64,000 nt of DNA from Oxalobacter formigenes (GTDB lineage: Bacteria > Pseudomonadota > Gammaproteobacteria > Burkholderiales > Burkholderiaceae_D), in NCBI RefSeq assembly GCF_002127965.1, contig NZ_CP018787.1, positions 1,302,001 to 1,366,000 on the forward strand, in the 5' to 3' direction. The number at the start of each line of letters is the position of its first letter. The stretch's first letter is position 1. The notes beneath the pieces are model-generated. The model did no database searches. It worked only from the letters and a program-made list of their open reading frames with translations, and was not told the DNA's origin. Position numbers and translations under genes: made by a program. Below are positions 1 through 8,637 of this stretch, piece by piece.

Positions 1-387
<387 letters not shown>

Positions 388-478
388 AGAGAGACAAACA
401 AAGGCCGGTATAATCGAAAGAGATTCACCGGCCACATTTTTGACTGAAACCAGTCCTTTTTCGGATCAGGTACGTTCC

Positions 479-865
479 ATGCGCGCGATAACCATTACGC
501 TGGCAATTTTGCTGCTCGTCATCCAGTACCCGCTCTGGCTGGGAAAAGGAGGATGGCTGCGCGTTTTCGACTTGCACAGGCAGCTTGAAACCGTTCAGGA
601 AAAGAACGAGGAACAGAAAGCCAAAAACGCCAAACTGGCGTCCGAAGTGCAAAGCCTGAAAGAGGGGACGGAAGCGATTGAAGAACGTGCGCGTTCCGAA
701 CTGTCCATGATCAAAAAAGGCGAAGTCTTCATCCAGCTGTTGAACGATAAAAACGAAGTGCCCAATGAGGTGAAAACGGAAGCAAAACCGGCAGAAACAA
801 CGGCCGAAAAGACGGACGATCAAAAAACGACAGTTGCCACTGAAAAACCCGTTGCCAAACAGTAA
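479..865 (+). CDS. ftsB: Cell division protein FtsB
   Basis: FtsB is a small bitopic inner-membrane protein that joins FtsL and FtsQ in the divisome. The 128-residue product begins with a short cytoplasmic stretch, one membrane segment (about residues 3-21), the conserved GKGGW motif just outside the membrane, and a periplasmic coiled coil rich in Glu, Lys and Gln. The family motif around [14 protein letters not shown] follows. The C-terminal tail is rich in Lys, Glu and Thr and is longer than in E. coli (103 residues). The ATG at 479 was preferred to the in-frame TTG at 440 because the hydrophobic segment follows it directly, as in the family. It lies 91 bases after eno. Confidence 0.93.
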   Translation: MRAITITLAILLLVIQYPLWLGKGGWLRVFDLHRQLETVQEKNEEQKAKNAKLASEVQSLKEGTEAIEERARSELSMIKKGEVFIQLLNDKNEVPNEVKTEAKPAETTAEKTDDQKTTVATEKPVAKQ

Positions 866-960
866 AAACGCTTCCTTTTCAGAGGGAAAGTTTCTATAAT
901 TACGAGATTGATTTGCAGCAGTGGATGTACCGTTTTCAGAGAGAAAATGCTGAAAAAAGT

Positions 961-989
961 TTGACAAGACGGTCTCGATTGCTTATAAT
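961..989 (+). promoter_or_regulatory. Sigma-70 promoter of tRNA-Asn
   Basis: A TTGACA box (961-966) and a TATAAT box (984-989) are separated by exactly 17 bases. Both match the consensus fully, as expected for a strong stable-RNA promoter. Transcription should begin near 996, a few bases before the mature tRNA. Confidence 0.92.
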
Positions 990-1001
990 CTTTTTCTTAA
1001 T

Positions 1002-1077
1002 TCCTCGATAGCTCAGTCGGTAGAGCGACGGACTGTTAATCCGCAGGTCCCTGGTTCGAGCCCAGGTCGAGGAGCCA
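1002..1077 (+). tRNA. tRNA-Asn (anticodon GTT)
   Basis: A complete 76-base tRNA with the 3' CCA encoded. The seven-base acceptor stem pairs TCCTCGA with TCGAGGA, the T loop carries GGTTCGAGCC, and the D arm reads AGCTCAGTCGGTAGAGC. The anticodon GTT is at 1035-1037 and the discriminator base is G. It has its own promoter and terminator, so it is a single-gene transcription unit. Confidence 0.97.
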
Positions 1078-1084
1078 GATTTCA

Positions 1085-1120
1085 AAAGGCCCACATGAAA
1101 ATGTGGGCCTTTTTCTTTTT
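1085..1120 (+). terminator. Intrinsic terminator of tRNA-Asn
   Basis: A 12-bp stem (1085-1096 with 1101-1112) closes on a GAAA tetraloop and is followed by a long T-rich run. Confidence 0.93.
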
Positions 1121-1204
1121 CACACATGGGCTGTTTGTCAGGCAGTGTTCCATAAAAGGATTGCCTGTTCTTTAATCAGTGAGAGATGGTTTTTCAATAA
1201 AAAA

Positions 1205-1471
1205 TTACCGGGCAGGCGTGTTGTTACGCGGCGGGTTATTCTTCCTGAAGAAATCCCATGCATCCACCACTTGCCCGTCAGGCAACCTGCAATATCCCAC
1301 CTCGTTCCCACCAGCATCCTTTTTGGAGAAAGACTGGCCGCCAACACTCACACAATACTGGCTCGATGGATTGGCCATTGCGGCCATCCTGTTATCTTTG
1401 GCGGGTGAAGTACATGCGGTCATGAAAATCACTGAGAACGCAAGCAAGTTGAGGGTAATGGTTTTTTTCAT
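1205..1471 (-). CDS. Small DUF333 lipoprotein
   Basis: An 88-residue envelope protein. The ATG at 1471 opens a signal sequence with two lysines, a hydrophobic core and a lipobox-like MTAC, so the mature protein probably starts at that cysteine with a lipid anchor. The mature part shows the DUF333 pattern: an NPSSQYC segment, a GG pair, then GYCRLPDGQVVDAWDFFR, with two cysteines that could form a disulfide. DUF333 proteins are sometimes labelled putative hemolysins, but no function is established and none is claimed here. The in-frame TTG at 1498 was rejected because it would place a hydrophilic tail before the signal sequence. Confidence 0.82.
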   Translation of the reverse strand: MKKTITLNLLAFSVIFMTACTSPAKDNRMAAMANPSSQYCVSVGGQSFSKKDAGGNEVGYCRLPDGQVVDAWDFFRKNNPPRNNTPAR

Positions 1472-1718
1472 AAGTTGATGATGTGTATGAGAATTCAATT
1501 TGCTAATTGAAATTGATATCGCGAGGACATCTGTTGCCTGTCTTTGGAATGCCGGAGAAAATATGGCAAAGCCAGCTTCCAGCTGGAAAATACGATAACA
1601 TTTTTTATAAATTTCTTGTACCTGTTTCTTTAGAAAGGGTGAGTATTCGTGAGGGGTTGCGCAGGATATTCCATCTGAAGGCCAGGGGTTTCATACAAAA
1701 AATTTTTGCATCGATTCT

Positions 1719-1747
1719 CTTGAAATTTTTTTGCGAATTCCTATATG
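1719..1747 (+). promoter_or_regulatory. Probable sigma-32 (heat-shock) promoter of the hsp20 gene
   Basis: CTTGAAA at 1719-1725 matches the sigma-32 -35 element exactly. It is followed after about 14 bases by CCTATATG (1740-1747), a fair match to the C-rich sigma-32 -10 element. The position, 65 bases before a small heat-shock gene, supports the reading. The rest of the 1499-1812 gap shows no convincing gene. Confidence 0.65.
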
Positions 1748-1750
1748 TAA

Positions 1751-1775
1751 AATGACAGCAAGAAGAGTTGTCATT
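1751..1775 (+). repeat. Inverted repeat in the hsp20 leader
   Basis: AATGACA (1751-1757) and TGTCATT (1769-1775) are perfect inverted copies around 11 bases. They lie just after the predicted heat-shock promoter and before the AGGAG ribosome site at about 1799. It could be an operator or a short leader hairpin. Confidence 0.5.
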
Positions 1776-1812
1776 CATTAATTAACTTAAGCTATTACAG
1801 GAGTTCGTTAAA

Positions 1813-2289
1813 ATGATTACTCGTACACTTTCCTTAATGCCAACATTTTCAGACAGTTTGTTTTCCGATCGACTTAACCGGATTGACAATCTGTTTAGCA
1901 AACTGACCGGTGATGAGCCGCTTTCTACATTGCCTTCCTACGATATCGTAAGAATGGATGAGACTCATCTGGATATCGTTGTCGGTCTTCCCGGATGGAG
2001 TATCGACGATATAGAAGTCCTGTCGCAAGGCGGACAGCTGAGTATTTCAGGCAAGCAAAGAGAAGATAAGCAGAATAAAGGCCATACGTATTTGTATCGT
2101 GGATTGATGCGTTCGAATTTCAACCTGAGTTTTTCCTTGCCTGAGTATGTAAAGGTAAAAAATGCAAACCTCAAGGATGGATTGCTAACGGTAAGCTTGT
2201 TGAAAGAAATACCGGAAAGCGAAAAAATCCAGAAAATCGCCATCAATTACCATGAAGGTAATCCGACAAAGGCAATCAGCAATAATTGA
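1813..2289 (+). CDS. Small heat-shock protein, Hsp20/IbpA family
   Basis: A 158-residue ATP-independent holdase that binds unfolding proteins in the cytoplasm. The central alpha-crystallin domain spans about residues 40-140. It contains the LDIVVGLPGW entry strand, the LSISGKQ strand and the FNLSFSLPEYV block, and ends near LKDGLLTVSLLKEIPE, the classic GxLxV region of the family. The C-terminal tail has an isoleucine-containing IQKIAI segment, the usual intersubunit docking motif. An AGGAG ribosome site stands ten bases before the ATG. It is a single-gene unit, with a heat-shock-like promoter in front and a strong terminator behind. It resembles E. coli IbpA/IbpB in size, but the exact symbol cannot be fixed. 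Confidence 0.93.
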   Translation: MITRTLSLMPTFSDSLFSDRLNRIDNLFSKLTGDEPLSTLPSYDIVRMDETHLDIVVGLPGWSIDDIEVLSQGGQLSISGKQREDKQNKGHTYLYRGLMRSNFNLSFSLPEYVKVKNANLKDGLLTVSLLKEIPESEKIQKIAINYHEGNPTKAISNN

Positions 2290-2319
2290 GAATGGATGAA
2301 AATCTTCTGAAGAACCTGA

Positions 2320-2352
2320 AACCTGCAAGTTTTCTTGCAGGTTTTATTTTTT
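2320..2352 (+). terminator. Terminator of the hsp20 gene
   Basis: A perfect 10-bp stem (2320-2329 with 2334-2343) with a TTTT loop, followed by a T-rich run. Confidence 0.9.
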
Positions 2353-2409
2353 GCCGTTAAATTTTTTGCGACATTCAAACATGAATAACTGATTTTTTGA
2401 ATAAATTGG

Positions 2410-2448
2410 CGTTAACACCTTGATAAGGCATGATTCAAGGTGTTAACG
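2410..2448. repeat. 14-bp perfect palindrome before the dCMP deaminase gene
   Basis: CGTTAACACCTTGA (2410-2423) is exactly repeated in inverse at 2435-2448 around 11 bases. It ends 44 bases before the preferred ATG at 2493. A weak promoter (TTGAAT at 2397, TTGATA at 2420) would place the -10 box inside it, which would suit a repressor site. A leader hairpin is the alternative. Confidence 0.7.
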
Positions 2449-2492
2449 TTCCCATCGGGTTACCTGTTCCAACCAGATCAAGACTGCCAGAC

Positions 2493-3017
2493 ATGCTAGA
2501 CATCAAACGTCAGAACTATTACATGAACATTGCCATAGCGGTGCGCGAGAATGCCAATTGCAAGGGACGCAAGGTCGGCGCTGTCATCGTCAGGGATAAC
2601 CGCATCATTTCGACAGGCTACAACGGTACACCGGAAGGCTTTACCAATTGCATGGATGGCGGGTGCGTCCGGTGTGGCAAGCGTGAAGAATACAGGCGCG
2701 AAGGCAAGAGGGGATATGACGAATGCATTTGTGTCCATGCCGAACAGAATGCCCTGATATCGGCTGCCCGGTTCGGGAATGCAATAGAGGATAGCGTCAT
2801 TTTCTCGACACTGCGTCCGTGCTTCGATTGCACCAAGCTGATGCTTCAGGCCAAAATCAGGGCCGTTTACTATCTTCATGACCTTGGAAAACTGGATGAT
2901 GCTGAACTGCAGGGGCAGTATGAACTATTGCAGTCGAAGTTTATCGAGGGTGTCTATCACGTGGATTTTGAAGACCCGAGAGCGGATTGGGCGAATGCCG
3001 TTTTGCCGAAAAAATAA
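2493..3017 (+). CDS. dCMP deaminase family protein (ComEB-like)
   Basis: A cytoplasmic zinc-dependent deaminase, about 174 residues, of the type that converts dCMP to dUMP for thymidylate supply. The zinc and proton-transfer site is visible as CVHAEQNAL (His ligand and catalytic Glu) and PCFDCTK (two Cys ligands). It also has the dCMP deaminase-specific insert with CMDGGCVRC that carries extra cysteines, and the GYNGTPEGFTNC substrate loop. The ATG at 2493 was chosen because the alternative ATG at 2430 lies inside a perfect palindrome and the family normally begins with a few residues before the first helix. The gene ends 18 bases before the convergent acr3. Confidence 0.88.
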   Translation: MLDIKRQNYYMNIAIAVRENANCKGRKVGAVIVRDNRIISTGYNGTPEGFTNCMDGGCVRCGKREEYRREGKRGYDECICVHAEQNALISAARFGNAIEDSVIFSTLRPCFDCTKLMLQAKIRAVYYLHDLGKLDDAELQGQYELLQSKFIEGVYHVDFEDPRADWANAVLPKK

Positions 3018-3035
3018 GGCCCTTGTCTGCTCGCA

Positions 3036-4097
3036 TTATTTTTCGAAGGTGTTCTGACGGGCGAAATAGTGTCTGCCAATCCACAAGGCAACGTTCACCA
3101 AAGCGATCAGGACAGGGACTTCCACCAGTGGTCCGATGACGGTCGCAAATGCCTGTGGTGAAGCGAGGCCGAAAGCTGAAATGGCGACAGCGATGGCCAG
3201 TTCAAAGTTATTGCTTGCTGCCGTGAATGACATGGCGGTGGTTTTCGCATAATCCTGCCGTGCCCATTTACCCAGTGCATAACTGACCAGAAACATAACG
3301 ACGAAGTAAATCAGCAGGGGAACGGCAATCAGCAAGGCATCCATCGGGAGTTTGAGGACATCGTTTCCTTTCAGGCTGAACATCGCCACAATCGTGAAAA
3401 GCAGGGCTACAAGGGTAAAAGGGCTGATGCGCGGTATGAATTTTGTTTCATACCAGTCGTTTCCTTTCATCCTCCTGAGCAACAGGCGAGTGAAGAATCC
3501 GGCTATGAATGGAATGCCAAGATAGATCAATACGGCCCGTGCTATCGTCAGGAAATCTACATTGATGATATTGCCTTCCAATCCGAAAAAAGGGGGGAGG
3601 AAGGTGAGGTAAAACCAGGCAAACAGGCTGAAAAACAGGATCTGGAAAATCGAATTGAAGGCAACCAGACCGGCAACGTAATCATTGTCACCGCAGGCAA
3701 GCTGATTCCAGACCAATACCATGGCAATGCATCTGGCCAGACCAATCAGAATAAGGCCTGTCATGTAACCCGGATAATCGTGCAGGAAAAAAATCGCCAG
3801 AAAAAACATCAGCGCCGGACCGATAAGCCAGTTCTGAATAAGTGACAGGACAAGAATCTTCTTGTCTGCAAAGACTTCTTTCAGTTTTTCATATCTCACT
3901 TTTGCAAGTGGCGGATACATCATGACGATGAGGCCGATTGCAATAGGAATATTCGTCGTTCCGACAGAAAGGCTGTCAATGAAAGAGGGCAGGCCTGTGA
4001 ATATTGCGCCAAGGGTAATCCCGCATAGCATGGCTGCGAATATCCACAGGGTAAGGTAACGATCGAAAAAGGAGAGCCCTCCTCTATGTGCCGTCAT
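3036..4097 (-). CDS. acr3: Arsenite efflux permease Acr3
   Basis: A 353-residue inner-membrane carrier with about ten membrane segments that expels arsenite (and sometimes antimonite) using the proton gradient. Family signatures include the opening [11 protein letters not shown] segment, [19 protein letters not shown], and [20 protein letters not shown] with the conserved cysteine that binds As(III) in the fourth segment. [20 protein letters not shown] and a late EVPVLIALV complete the set. The ATG at 4097 follows a GAGGT ribosome site that overlaps the arsM stop region, so it is preferred to the TTG at 4109. It is the last gene of arsR-arsM-acr3. Confidence 0.95.
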   Translation of the reverse strand: MTAHRGGLSFFDRYLTLWIFAAMLCGITLGAIFTGLPSFIDSLSVGTTNIPIAIGLIVMMYPPLAKVRYEKLKEVFADKKILVLSLIQNWLIGPALMFFLAIFFLHDYPGYMTGLILIGLARCIAMVLVWNQLACGDNDYVAGLVAFNSIFQILFFSLFAWFYLTFLPPFFGLEGNIINVDFLTIARAVLIYLGIPFIAGFFTRLLLRRMKGNDWYETKFIPRISPFTLVALLFTIVAMFSLKGNDVLKLPMDALLIAVPLLIYFVVMFLVSYALGKWARQDYAKTTAMSFTAASNNFELAIAVAISAFGLASPQAFATVIGPLVEVPVLIALVNVALWIGRHYFARQNTFEK

Positions 4098-4105
4098 TTT
4101 CGACC

Positions 4106-4945
4106 TCAAGGTTTTCTAGCTTCAATACTCAGGCTGACGACGTAGTTTTCGAGTTTTTCTCCTGCGGGAAGGGATTCGGCAATTTCCCGGTAAAGGGGAT
4201 CGTTCCAGTCCTGCATTTGGCGGATATATCCTTGTTTGGGAGTCAGGACGATATCCGTAAAACCGGTTTTTTCCAGCATTTGACGGGTTTCATCGACCAG
4301 AACAGCACCGGCAACACAGCCGACCAGAGCGGCAGCCATACTGCGTACATTTTCGGGAAGCGGTTTCAAAATGGCCAGATCGGATACGGACAGTTTGCCA
4401 CCGGATTTCAAAACGCGGTGAATTTCCTTCCAGACCTGCGGTTTGTCAGGAGACAGGTTGATGACGCAGTTTGAAAGAACCACGTCAACCGTATTGTCCG
4501 CGACAGGGAGATGCTCGATTTCCCCAAGCCTGAATTCGACGTTATCCAGCCCGGTACGCTCGCGGTATTGCCGGATATTATGGCGTGCTTTTTCCAGCAT
4601 TTCAGGCGTCATGTCGACACCGATGACGTGTCCGGCCGCTTTCACTTTTTCACCCGCCTGAAAGACGTCGAATCCGCCGCCGCTGCCGAGATCCAGCACG
4701 GTCTGGCCGTCTTGCAAGGCAGCGATGGCAACCGGATTTCCGCAGGACAGGCCCATGTTGGCACCATCCGGCAGATTGGCAAGATCTTCTTCATCGTATC
4801 CGATGGCGGCGGCCAGACGGGCGGGATCGGCTGGGCCACTGCGGTCGCTGCAACAACAGGGGCTGGCCTGACCGATGGCAATGGCACGGTAACCGGTACG
4901 GACGGTTTCCCGGATTTCCTGTTCGTTTTTATCCTGTTTGCTCAT
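4106..4945 (-). CDS. arsM: Arsenite S-adenosylmethionine methyltransferase ArsM
   Basis: A 279-residue cytoplasmic enzyme that methylates arsenite with S-adenosylmethionine to methylated, partly volatile arsenicals. The Rossmann methyltransferase core is clear: [11 protein letters not shown] binds [12 protein letters not shown] follows, and [12 protein letters not shown] carries one of the arsenic-binding cysteines. A second expected cysteine is in LVGCVAGAV, and an N-terminal cluster CCCSD precedes the fold. The ATG at 4945 has an AAGGATT ribosome site. An upstream start at 5038 would overlap arsR by more than 50 bases and was rejected. Downstream it almost touches acr3. Methylation and efflux are therefore coupled in one arsenic-controlled operon. 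Confidence 0.95.
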   Translation of the reverse strand: MSKQDKNEQEIRETVRTGYRAIAIGQASPCCCSDRSGPADPARLAAAIGYDEEDLANLPDGANMGLSCGNPVAIAALQDGQTVLDLGSGGGFDVFQAGEKVKAAGHVIGVDMTPEMLEKARHNIRQYRERTGLDNVEFRLGEIEHLPVADNTVDVVLSNCVINLSPDKPQVWKEIHRVLKSGGKLSVSDLAILKPLPENVRSMAAALVGCVAGAVLVDETRQMLEKTGFTDIVLTPKQGYIRQMQDWNDPLYREIAESLPAGEKLENYVVSLSIEARKP

Positions 4946-4983
4946 TTGAGTAATCCTTAATGTTAAATAGCTGACCTGAGAAA

Positions 4984-5355
4984 TCAGGTATCCGATTTTT
5001 CGGACGGAAGTGGGGGAAGCCATTCCGGAGGAACGCAACTTTGTTCACGATAACTCCGGCATTTGCCTGTATTTCCCTGACAGCATTCTTCAGTCAGGTA
5101 AGCGATCAAATCGAGCATCAGGGGGATACTGGCGCGATAACGTAAAAACCGGCCTTCCTTTTCCATACTGACCATTCCACTATGGGTCAGGTTTTTCAGG
5201 TGAAAAGACAGGTTATTGGCCGGAATGTTCAATTGATTGGCAATATCGCCCGCAACAAGGCCATCCGGAGCGTGTTTGACGAGCAGGCGGAATATCTCCA
5301 GACGGATGTCTGAAGACAAGGCTTCAAAAAGGGAAGAGGCGTTTTCTGTTTTCAT
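4984..5355 (-). CDS. arsR: Arsenic-responsive repressor ArsR
   Basis: A 123-residue winged-helix repressor of the ArsR/SmtB family that releases DNA when As(III) binds. The helix-turn-helix is at about residues 33-60 (ANQLNIPANNLSFHLKNL). The metal site is not the classic ELCVCDL in the recognition helix; instead the C-terminal part has TEECCQGN followed by GKC. This pattern of a vicinal Cys pair plus a third Cys matches the C-terminal As(III) site known from the Acidithiobacillus type of ArsR. It is the first gene of the operon and a palindromic operator touches its start codon, which suggests autoregulation. Confidence 0.93.
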   Translation of the reverse strand: MKTENASSLFEALSSDIRLEIFRLLVKHAPDGLVAGDIANQLNIPANNLSFHLKNLTHSGMVSMEKEGRFLRYRASIPLMLDLIAYLTEECCQGNTGKCRSYREQSCVPPEWLPPLPSEKSDT

Positions 5356-5383
5356 ATTTCAATGATACAACAAATATTGAAAT
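5356..5383 (-). promoter_or_regulatory. Probable ArsR operator
   Basis: ATTTCAAT (5356-5363) and ATTGAAAT (5376-5383) form a perfect 8-bp inverted repeat around 12 bases, right against the arsR start codon. Size and position match ArsR-type operators; binding itself is inferred. Confidence 0.65.
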
Positions 5384-5601
5384 GATGTGAAGGATAAAGT
5401 GCTGAAAATGGTATCCGATTCTCATTTTCAGTAATTCAGGGGAATAATTATTTTCTTTCAGTGTTAGTACAAGCTGATCCGTCTGGAATTCAGGATGGAT
5501 TGATGCTTTGCGTTCAACGTACGAGGCAGGCGAAAAGGATATTTCCACAGAACGGAAATATGCCGGTTAAACCGGTTAACACGCCTGATGGTTTGCAAAT
5601 G

Positions 5602-5631
5602 AAAAAAGGATGCTTTAAAAAGCATCCTTTT
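5602..5631 (-). terminator. Terminator after the GyrI-like gene
   Basis: An 11-bp stem (5604-5614 with 5621-5631) has T runs on both strands, so it can stop transcripts from the minus-strand gene ending at 5676. The remainder of the 5384-5675 gap shows no convincing gene. Confidence 0.8.
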
Positions 5632-5675
5632 CGACTGAAAAATCCTGTGCTGTCAAAATGCGAACAGGATAAATA

Positions 5676-6161
5676 TCAGTTCGGCTCTTTCATGGTGACG
5701 GGGACGTAAATTTCAAAAAGGTCTCCTTCTTTCCACAGATAAGGGTAATGCTCGAAACTGATTCCCTTCCCGTCAATGGCATAATCGATTTGCGTTGGTG
5801 GCCATTCTTCATAAATGGCTTTATAGGCTTCTCCCAGTTTTTTGATACCGGGCACCTGGCAGGTCGCATACATGGCCAGTGGAATGGAGATAATTTCCAG
5901 ATCAGATGGAATCTTGTCTGTCGAATCGATTTCCACAGCCGCCCAGTAAGCAAACCTGTCATTATCGATCATTTTGCAGACACCATATGTAGAAGGCCTT
6001 TCCGGGATGGAATTGTTGACAGACAGCTCTCCATAAACCCGTGGGCCGAATGATTCCCAAAGCGCAGCACAATCTTTTTGCGCATTTTTCATATCCGTTT
6101 CAATTTTGATTCCGGCAACTTTTGTTTCCGGAAATTCGAGCACTGCAAATTCAAAATCCAT
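5676..6161 (-). CDS. GyrI-like small-molecule-binding domain protein
   Basis: A 161-residue stand-alone effector-binding domain of the GyrI/AraC-E (SOUL-like) fold, cytoplasmic. Such proteins bind small, often cationic or drug-like ligands, and some hydrolyse or sequester them. Recognisable parts are VAGIKIETD near the start and YGVCKMIDNDRFAYWAAVEID in the middle. The IPLAMYATCQVPG strand and GISFEHYPYLWKEGDLFEIYVPV at the end complete the pattern, with the conserved Glu-His-Tyr and Glu-Ile-Tyr-Val-Pro blocks. There is no DNA-binding domain, so it is not itself a regulator. An AGGAG ribosome site precedes the ATG. Its ligand is unknown. Confidence 0.85.
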   Translation of the reverse strand: MDFEFAVLEFPETKVAGIKIETDMKNAQKDCAALWESFGPRVYGELSVNNSIPERPSTYGVCKMIDNDRFAYWAAVEIDSTDKIPSDLEIISIPLAMYATCQVPGIKKLGEAYKAIYEEWPPTQIDYAIDGKGISFEHYPYLWKEGDLFEIYVPVTMKEPN

Positions 6162-6268
6162 GATGTTCTCCTGTCGAATGATGAAATATAAGGCTAGAAA
6201 GACACAGTTTGTTTATTGAAAATGAGCCTGTTTCCAATCCGTTTCATGACTGTCCTGAAAGCGTGTCA

Positions 6269-6541
6269 CTATTTATTAGCCCATTCCAGCACGTTCGGGC
6301 TTTGGACGTTCACGCCGAATTCCTGTGCTTTCGCCAGAATCCGGCGAGCCAGTTCAGGCTTGTCTTCATCCGAAGCGAGGTGAAAACGGGATTCGGCATC
6401 CCGGACATGTTCGGCATCCGGCATAGGGAATGCGCGTTTGCCGGGGATTCCGAATGCCGAATCGGGAAGTTCGCTGCGTCCTTCGGCAGTCAACCGGTCG
6501 GTACCGGGGTAATGGGGAAAGGGGTCGCGATGAGGTGTCAT
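6269..6541 (-). CDS. Small protein, DUF6582-like
   Basis: A 90-residue soluble protein with no signal peptide. The stretch LPDSAFGIPGKRAFPMPDAE followed by HVRDAESRFH, then RRILAKAQEFGV, resembles a small domain (DUF6582-like) found in phage and bacterial proteins with the pattern LPDsaFa-P-r-yPi-D-aHvrnA. Members often sit near phage head genes, but also occur alone. A GAGAAAG ribosome site is suitably placed. No function can be assigned. The neighbouring orphan tail-fibre gene makes a phage origin possible. Confidence 0.6.
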   Translation of the reverse strand: MTPHRDPFPHYPGTDRLTAEGRSELPDSAFGIPGKRAFPMPDAEHVRDAESRFHLASDEDKPELARRILAKAQEFGVNVQSPNVLEWANK

Positions 6542-6864
6542 TTTCGTACTTTCTCATTTTCTGTTTGGCATTTGAGCGTAGCATTTCTGTGAAAAAAGCT
6601 TTTGCCATACATCAGTCCCTGAATTTAAAGAGGAGAAATTGTCTGCTTTTCCTGTTGTTCCCGACTATCGCAAGAAAACAGGCAAAACAACAGGCGCTAC
6701 AACAAAAAGCCCTGAAATCGGCATGTTTTTAAATTTTGTTGTACCAGCTGACCGAAGAAAAATTGCCTGTTAGTATCTTTACCGGCGCGCCAACAAGTCC
6801 GTTGTATTTGATTAACTGACAACTCACCTTCACGCATAGTGACGGGAGCTTATGGGAAATTATT
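6542..6864. other. Gap without recognisable gene
   Basis: About 320 bases between divergent genes. No convincing ORF, tRNA or terminator was seen; it should contain the promoters of both neighbours. Confidence 0.5.
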
Positions 6865-8292
6865 ATGAATACATCATCTTCAGGCACTGCAAAAACCTCT
6901 CCACAAAATGACTTCAAACCCTTTGCTGTGGGAGAAGGAGCCAATGTCATCGAACAGTCCGAATACGAGAAATCAGGCTTTTTGAAAGAAGGCTTCAAAA
7001 AAGGCATGGCCCGGTCATCCGAAATCAACAAGGCCATACGACAGGGATCGTCCATAGCTGCAGCCGTTGCACGGTTCGCCGCCGCCAAAACCGGAGAAGC
7101 CCTCCTTGACAACGGCGACATCAATACCCTCTGCCGGCAAATCGAAACCGCGATCAGCTCGGTTTCCTCCCTTCTGATCGCCGAAGCCGACGGATCGGCA
7201 GATGCACTGACAGCGCACTTCACCCCGACAGTAAAAGAACTTGAAAACGGTCTCTTGGTGCACGTGCGCGCAAAGGAAAAAAATACCGGAACCAGCCCGA
7301 GCTTCAATGCCGATGAAACCGGAGAGAAACCCGTCGTCAAGGGAAACAACTTGCCACTGGAAGCCGCAGACATCGCCGGAGCCGGGCACTGGCTCGAAAT
7401 GCAATACGACGGTGCACTGGACAAATGGGTCTTGCAAAACCCCGCCAAAGGCATCACACCACCGTCTGGCGTACCCGTCGGCACCATCGAATACTTCGCC
7501 ATGCCAACCCCACCCGCAGGCTACCTGAAAGCCGATGGCGCAGCCGTGGGACGACAAACGTATCCGGAACTGTTTGAAACGATCGGGACGACCTTCGGGG
7601 AAGGCGATGGATCGACCACGTTTAATTTGCCTGATTTGATGGATCGGTTTGCGCAGGGGAGTGATGTACCAGGGCAGAAGGTGGAGGCGGGGCTGCCGAA
7701 TATAACCGGAGAAATCAATATAGATAATACCCTTGCCGGAATGTCTCATTACGAGGGGGCTTTATATCCAGTCAAATCATCCGGTTATAAAAATTCGCTG
7801 GCATCCAATAATAATGGTACGCCAGTTGCCTTTGATGCCTCACGCTCAAACCCCATCTACGGTGCATCCACTACCGTCCAGCCACCCGCATTGACCTTAT
7901 TACCCTGCATCAAGGCTTTCGATGCCGCCACCAATCCCGGCCTGATCGATATCACAGAGCTGGCCAATGAGGTCGCAACCCACAAACATGTGAACGAAAC
8001 GTATAACGACGGCACGAACTGGTATCGGAAATGGTCGGATGGCTGGCTGGAACAGGGCGGGTTTGCCGCAACTGATAATACTGGGCGTGGTGTTATTAAT
8101 TTGTTGCAGCCATACTCTACTGAGGATTACACAGTTTGTATAACCGCTTATGCGAGCCAGATTACGGGATTGTCGACCTGGACAGTTAAAGCCAGTAATC
8201 CGAAAACACAATCGAGTATTGGTATCGTGGCAAGCAGTGCTGATCCGGTCAGTTGTATGTGGCAAACATGTGGAAAAGGTATGCAGTCATGA
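6865..8292 (+). CDS. Phage tail-fibre/tail-collar protein, orphan
   Basis: A 475-residue protein of the phage tail-fibre type. The N-terminal third is helical. It is followed by a tail-collar domain (about residues 205-260), with the run VPVGTIEYFAMPTPPAGYLK, then DGAAVGRQTYPELFETIGT and FNLPDLMDRFAQG. After a second short repeat-like part, a receptor-binding tip contains NWYRKWSDGWLEQGG, a motif common at the distal ends of tail fibres. There are no head, baseplate, lysis or integrase genes nearby, so this is a single cargo or relic gene, or part of a contractile-tail device encoded elsewhere. No frameshift or truncation is visible. Confidence 0.85.
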   Translation: MNTSSSGTAKTSPQNDFKPFAVGEGANVIEQSEYEKSGFLKEGFKKGMARSSEINKAIRQGSSIAAAVARFAAAKTGEALLDNGDINTLCRQIETAISSVSSLLIAEADGSADALTAHFTPTVKELENGLLVHVRAKEKNTGTSPSFNADETGEKPVVKGNNLPLEAADIAGAGHWLEMQYDGALDKWVLQNPAKGITPPSGVPVGTIEYFAMPTPPAGYLKADGAAVGRQTYPELFETIGTTFGEGDGSTTFNLPDLMDRFAQGSDVPGQKVEAGLPNITGEINIDNTLAGMSHYEGALYPVKSSGYKNSLASNNNGTPVAFDASRSNPIYGASTTVQPPALTLLPCIKAFDAATNPGLIDITELANEVATHKHVNETYNDGTNWYRKWSDGWLEQGGFAATDNTGRGVINLLQPYSTEDYTVCITAYASQITGLSTWTVKASNPKTQSSIGIVASSADPVSCMWQTCGKGMQS

Positions 8293-8359
8293 GAAGGAAA
8301 TAAAAGATCATCAGGTCTGTTAAAAACTGAACAGACGTCAACATGTATATATCATATTT

Positions 8360-8391
8360 TGTAAAGCGCACCGTTAAATGTGCGCTTTACA
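8360..8391 (+). terminator. Long hairpin after the tail-fibre gene
   Basis: A perfect 12-bp stem (8360-8371 with 8380-8391) with an 8-base loop. It lacks a clean T run, so it may be a weak terminator or an RNA-stabilising hairpin. The rest of the gap to 8637 is AT-rich and should hold the promoter of the lanthipeptide locus, but no clear boxes could be picked. Confidence 0.6.
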
Positions 8392-8637
8392 TTAATAGTA
8401 TGTTTGTTGGTTATAAAATCTTTTTGTAACCTCCTTTTTGGCAATTTTCATTTATTTTTTGGTAGAAAAGCGGAAAAATGTCGCCCGTCGAATAAGCCAG
8501 TTTCGCAACATTTATAATGAATTGCCTTTTTCTCTTGCCTAATAGCGTCCTCAACCTTAATCTGTCACTATATTTCATTTAAAAAACAGTTTTTACCGTC
8601 TTCATGATCTCATTTGTAGGGAATTGACAAAATAGTA

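Noticed and set aside
1507-1755. Open frame of 82 codons on the plus strand
   Set aside because: No family resemblance; it covers the predicted heat-shock promoter of hsp20.
5461-5709. Open frame of 82 codons on the plus strand
   Set aside because: It runs through a bidirectional terminator into the end of the GyrI-like gene and resembles no family.
6729-7749. Long minus-strand frames opposite the tail-fibre gene
   Set aside because: They mirror the codon pattern of the tail-fibre gene, which has clear domain motifs.
1002-8400. tRNA-Asn as an integration site for an island reaching to the tail-fibre gene
   Set aside because: No second copy of the tRNA 3' end and no integrase gene were found in the window.
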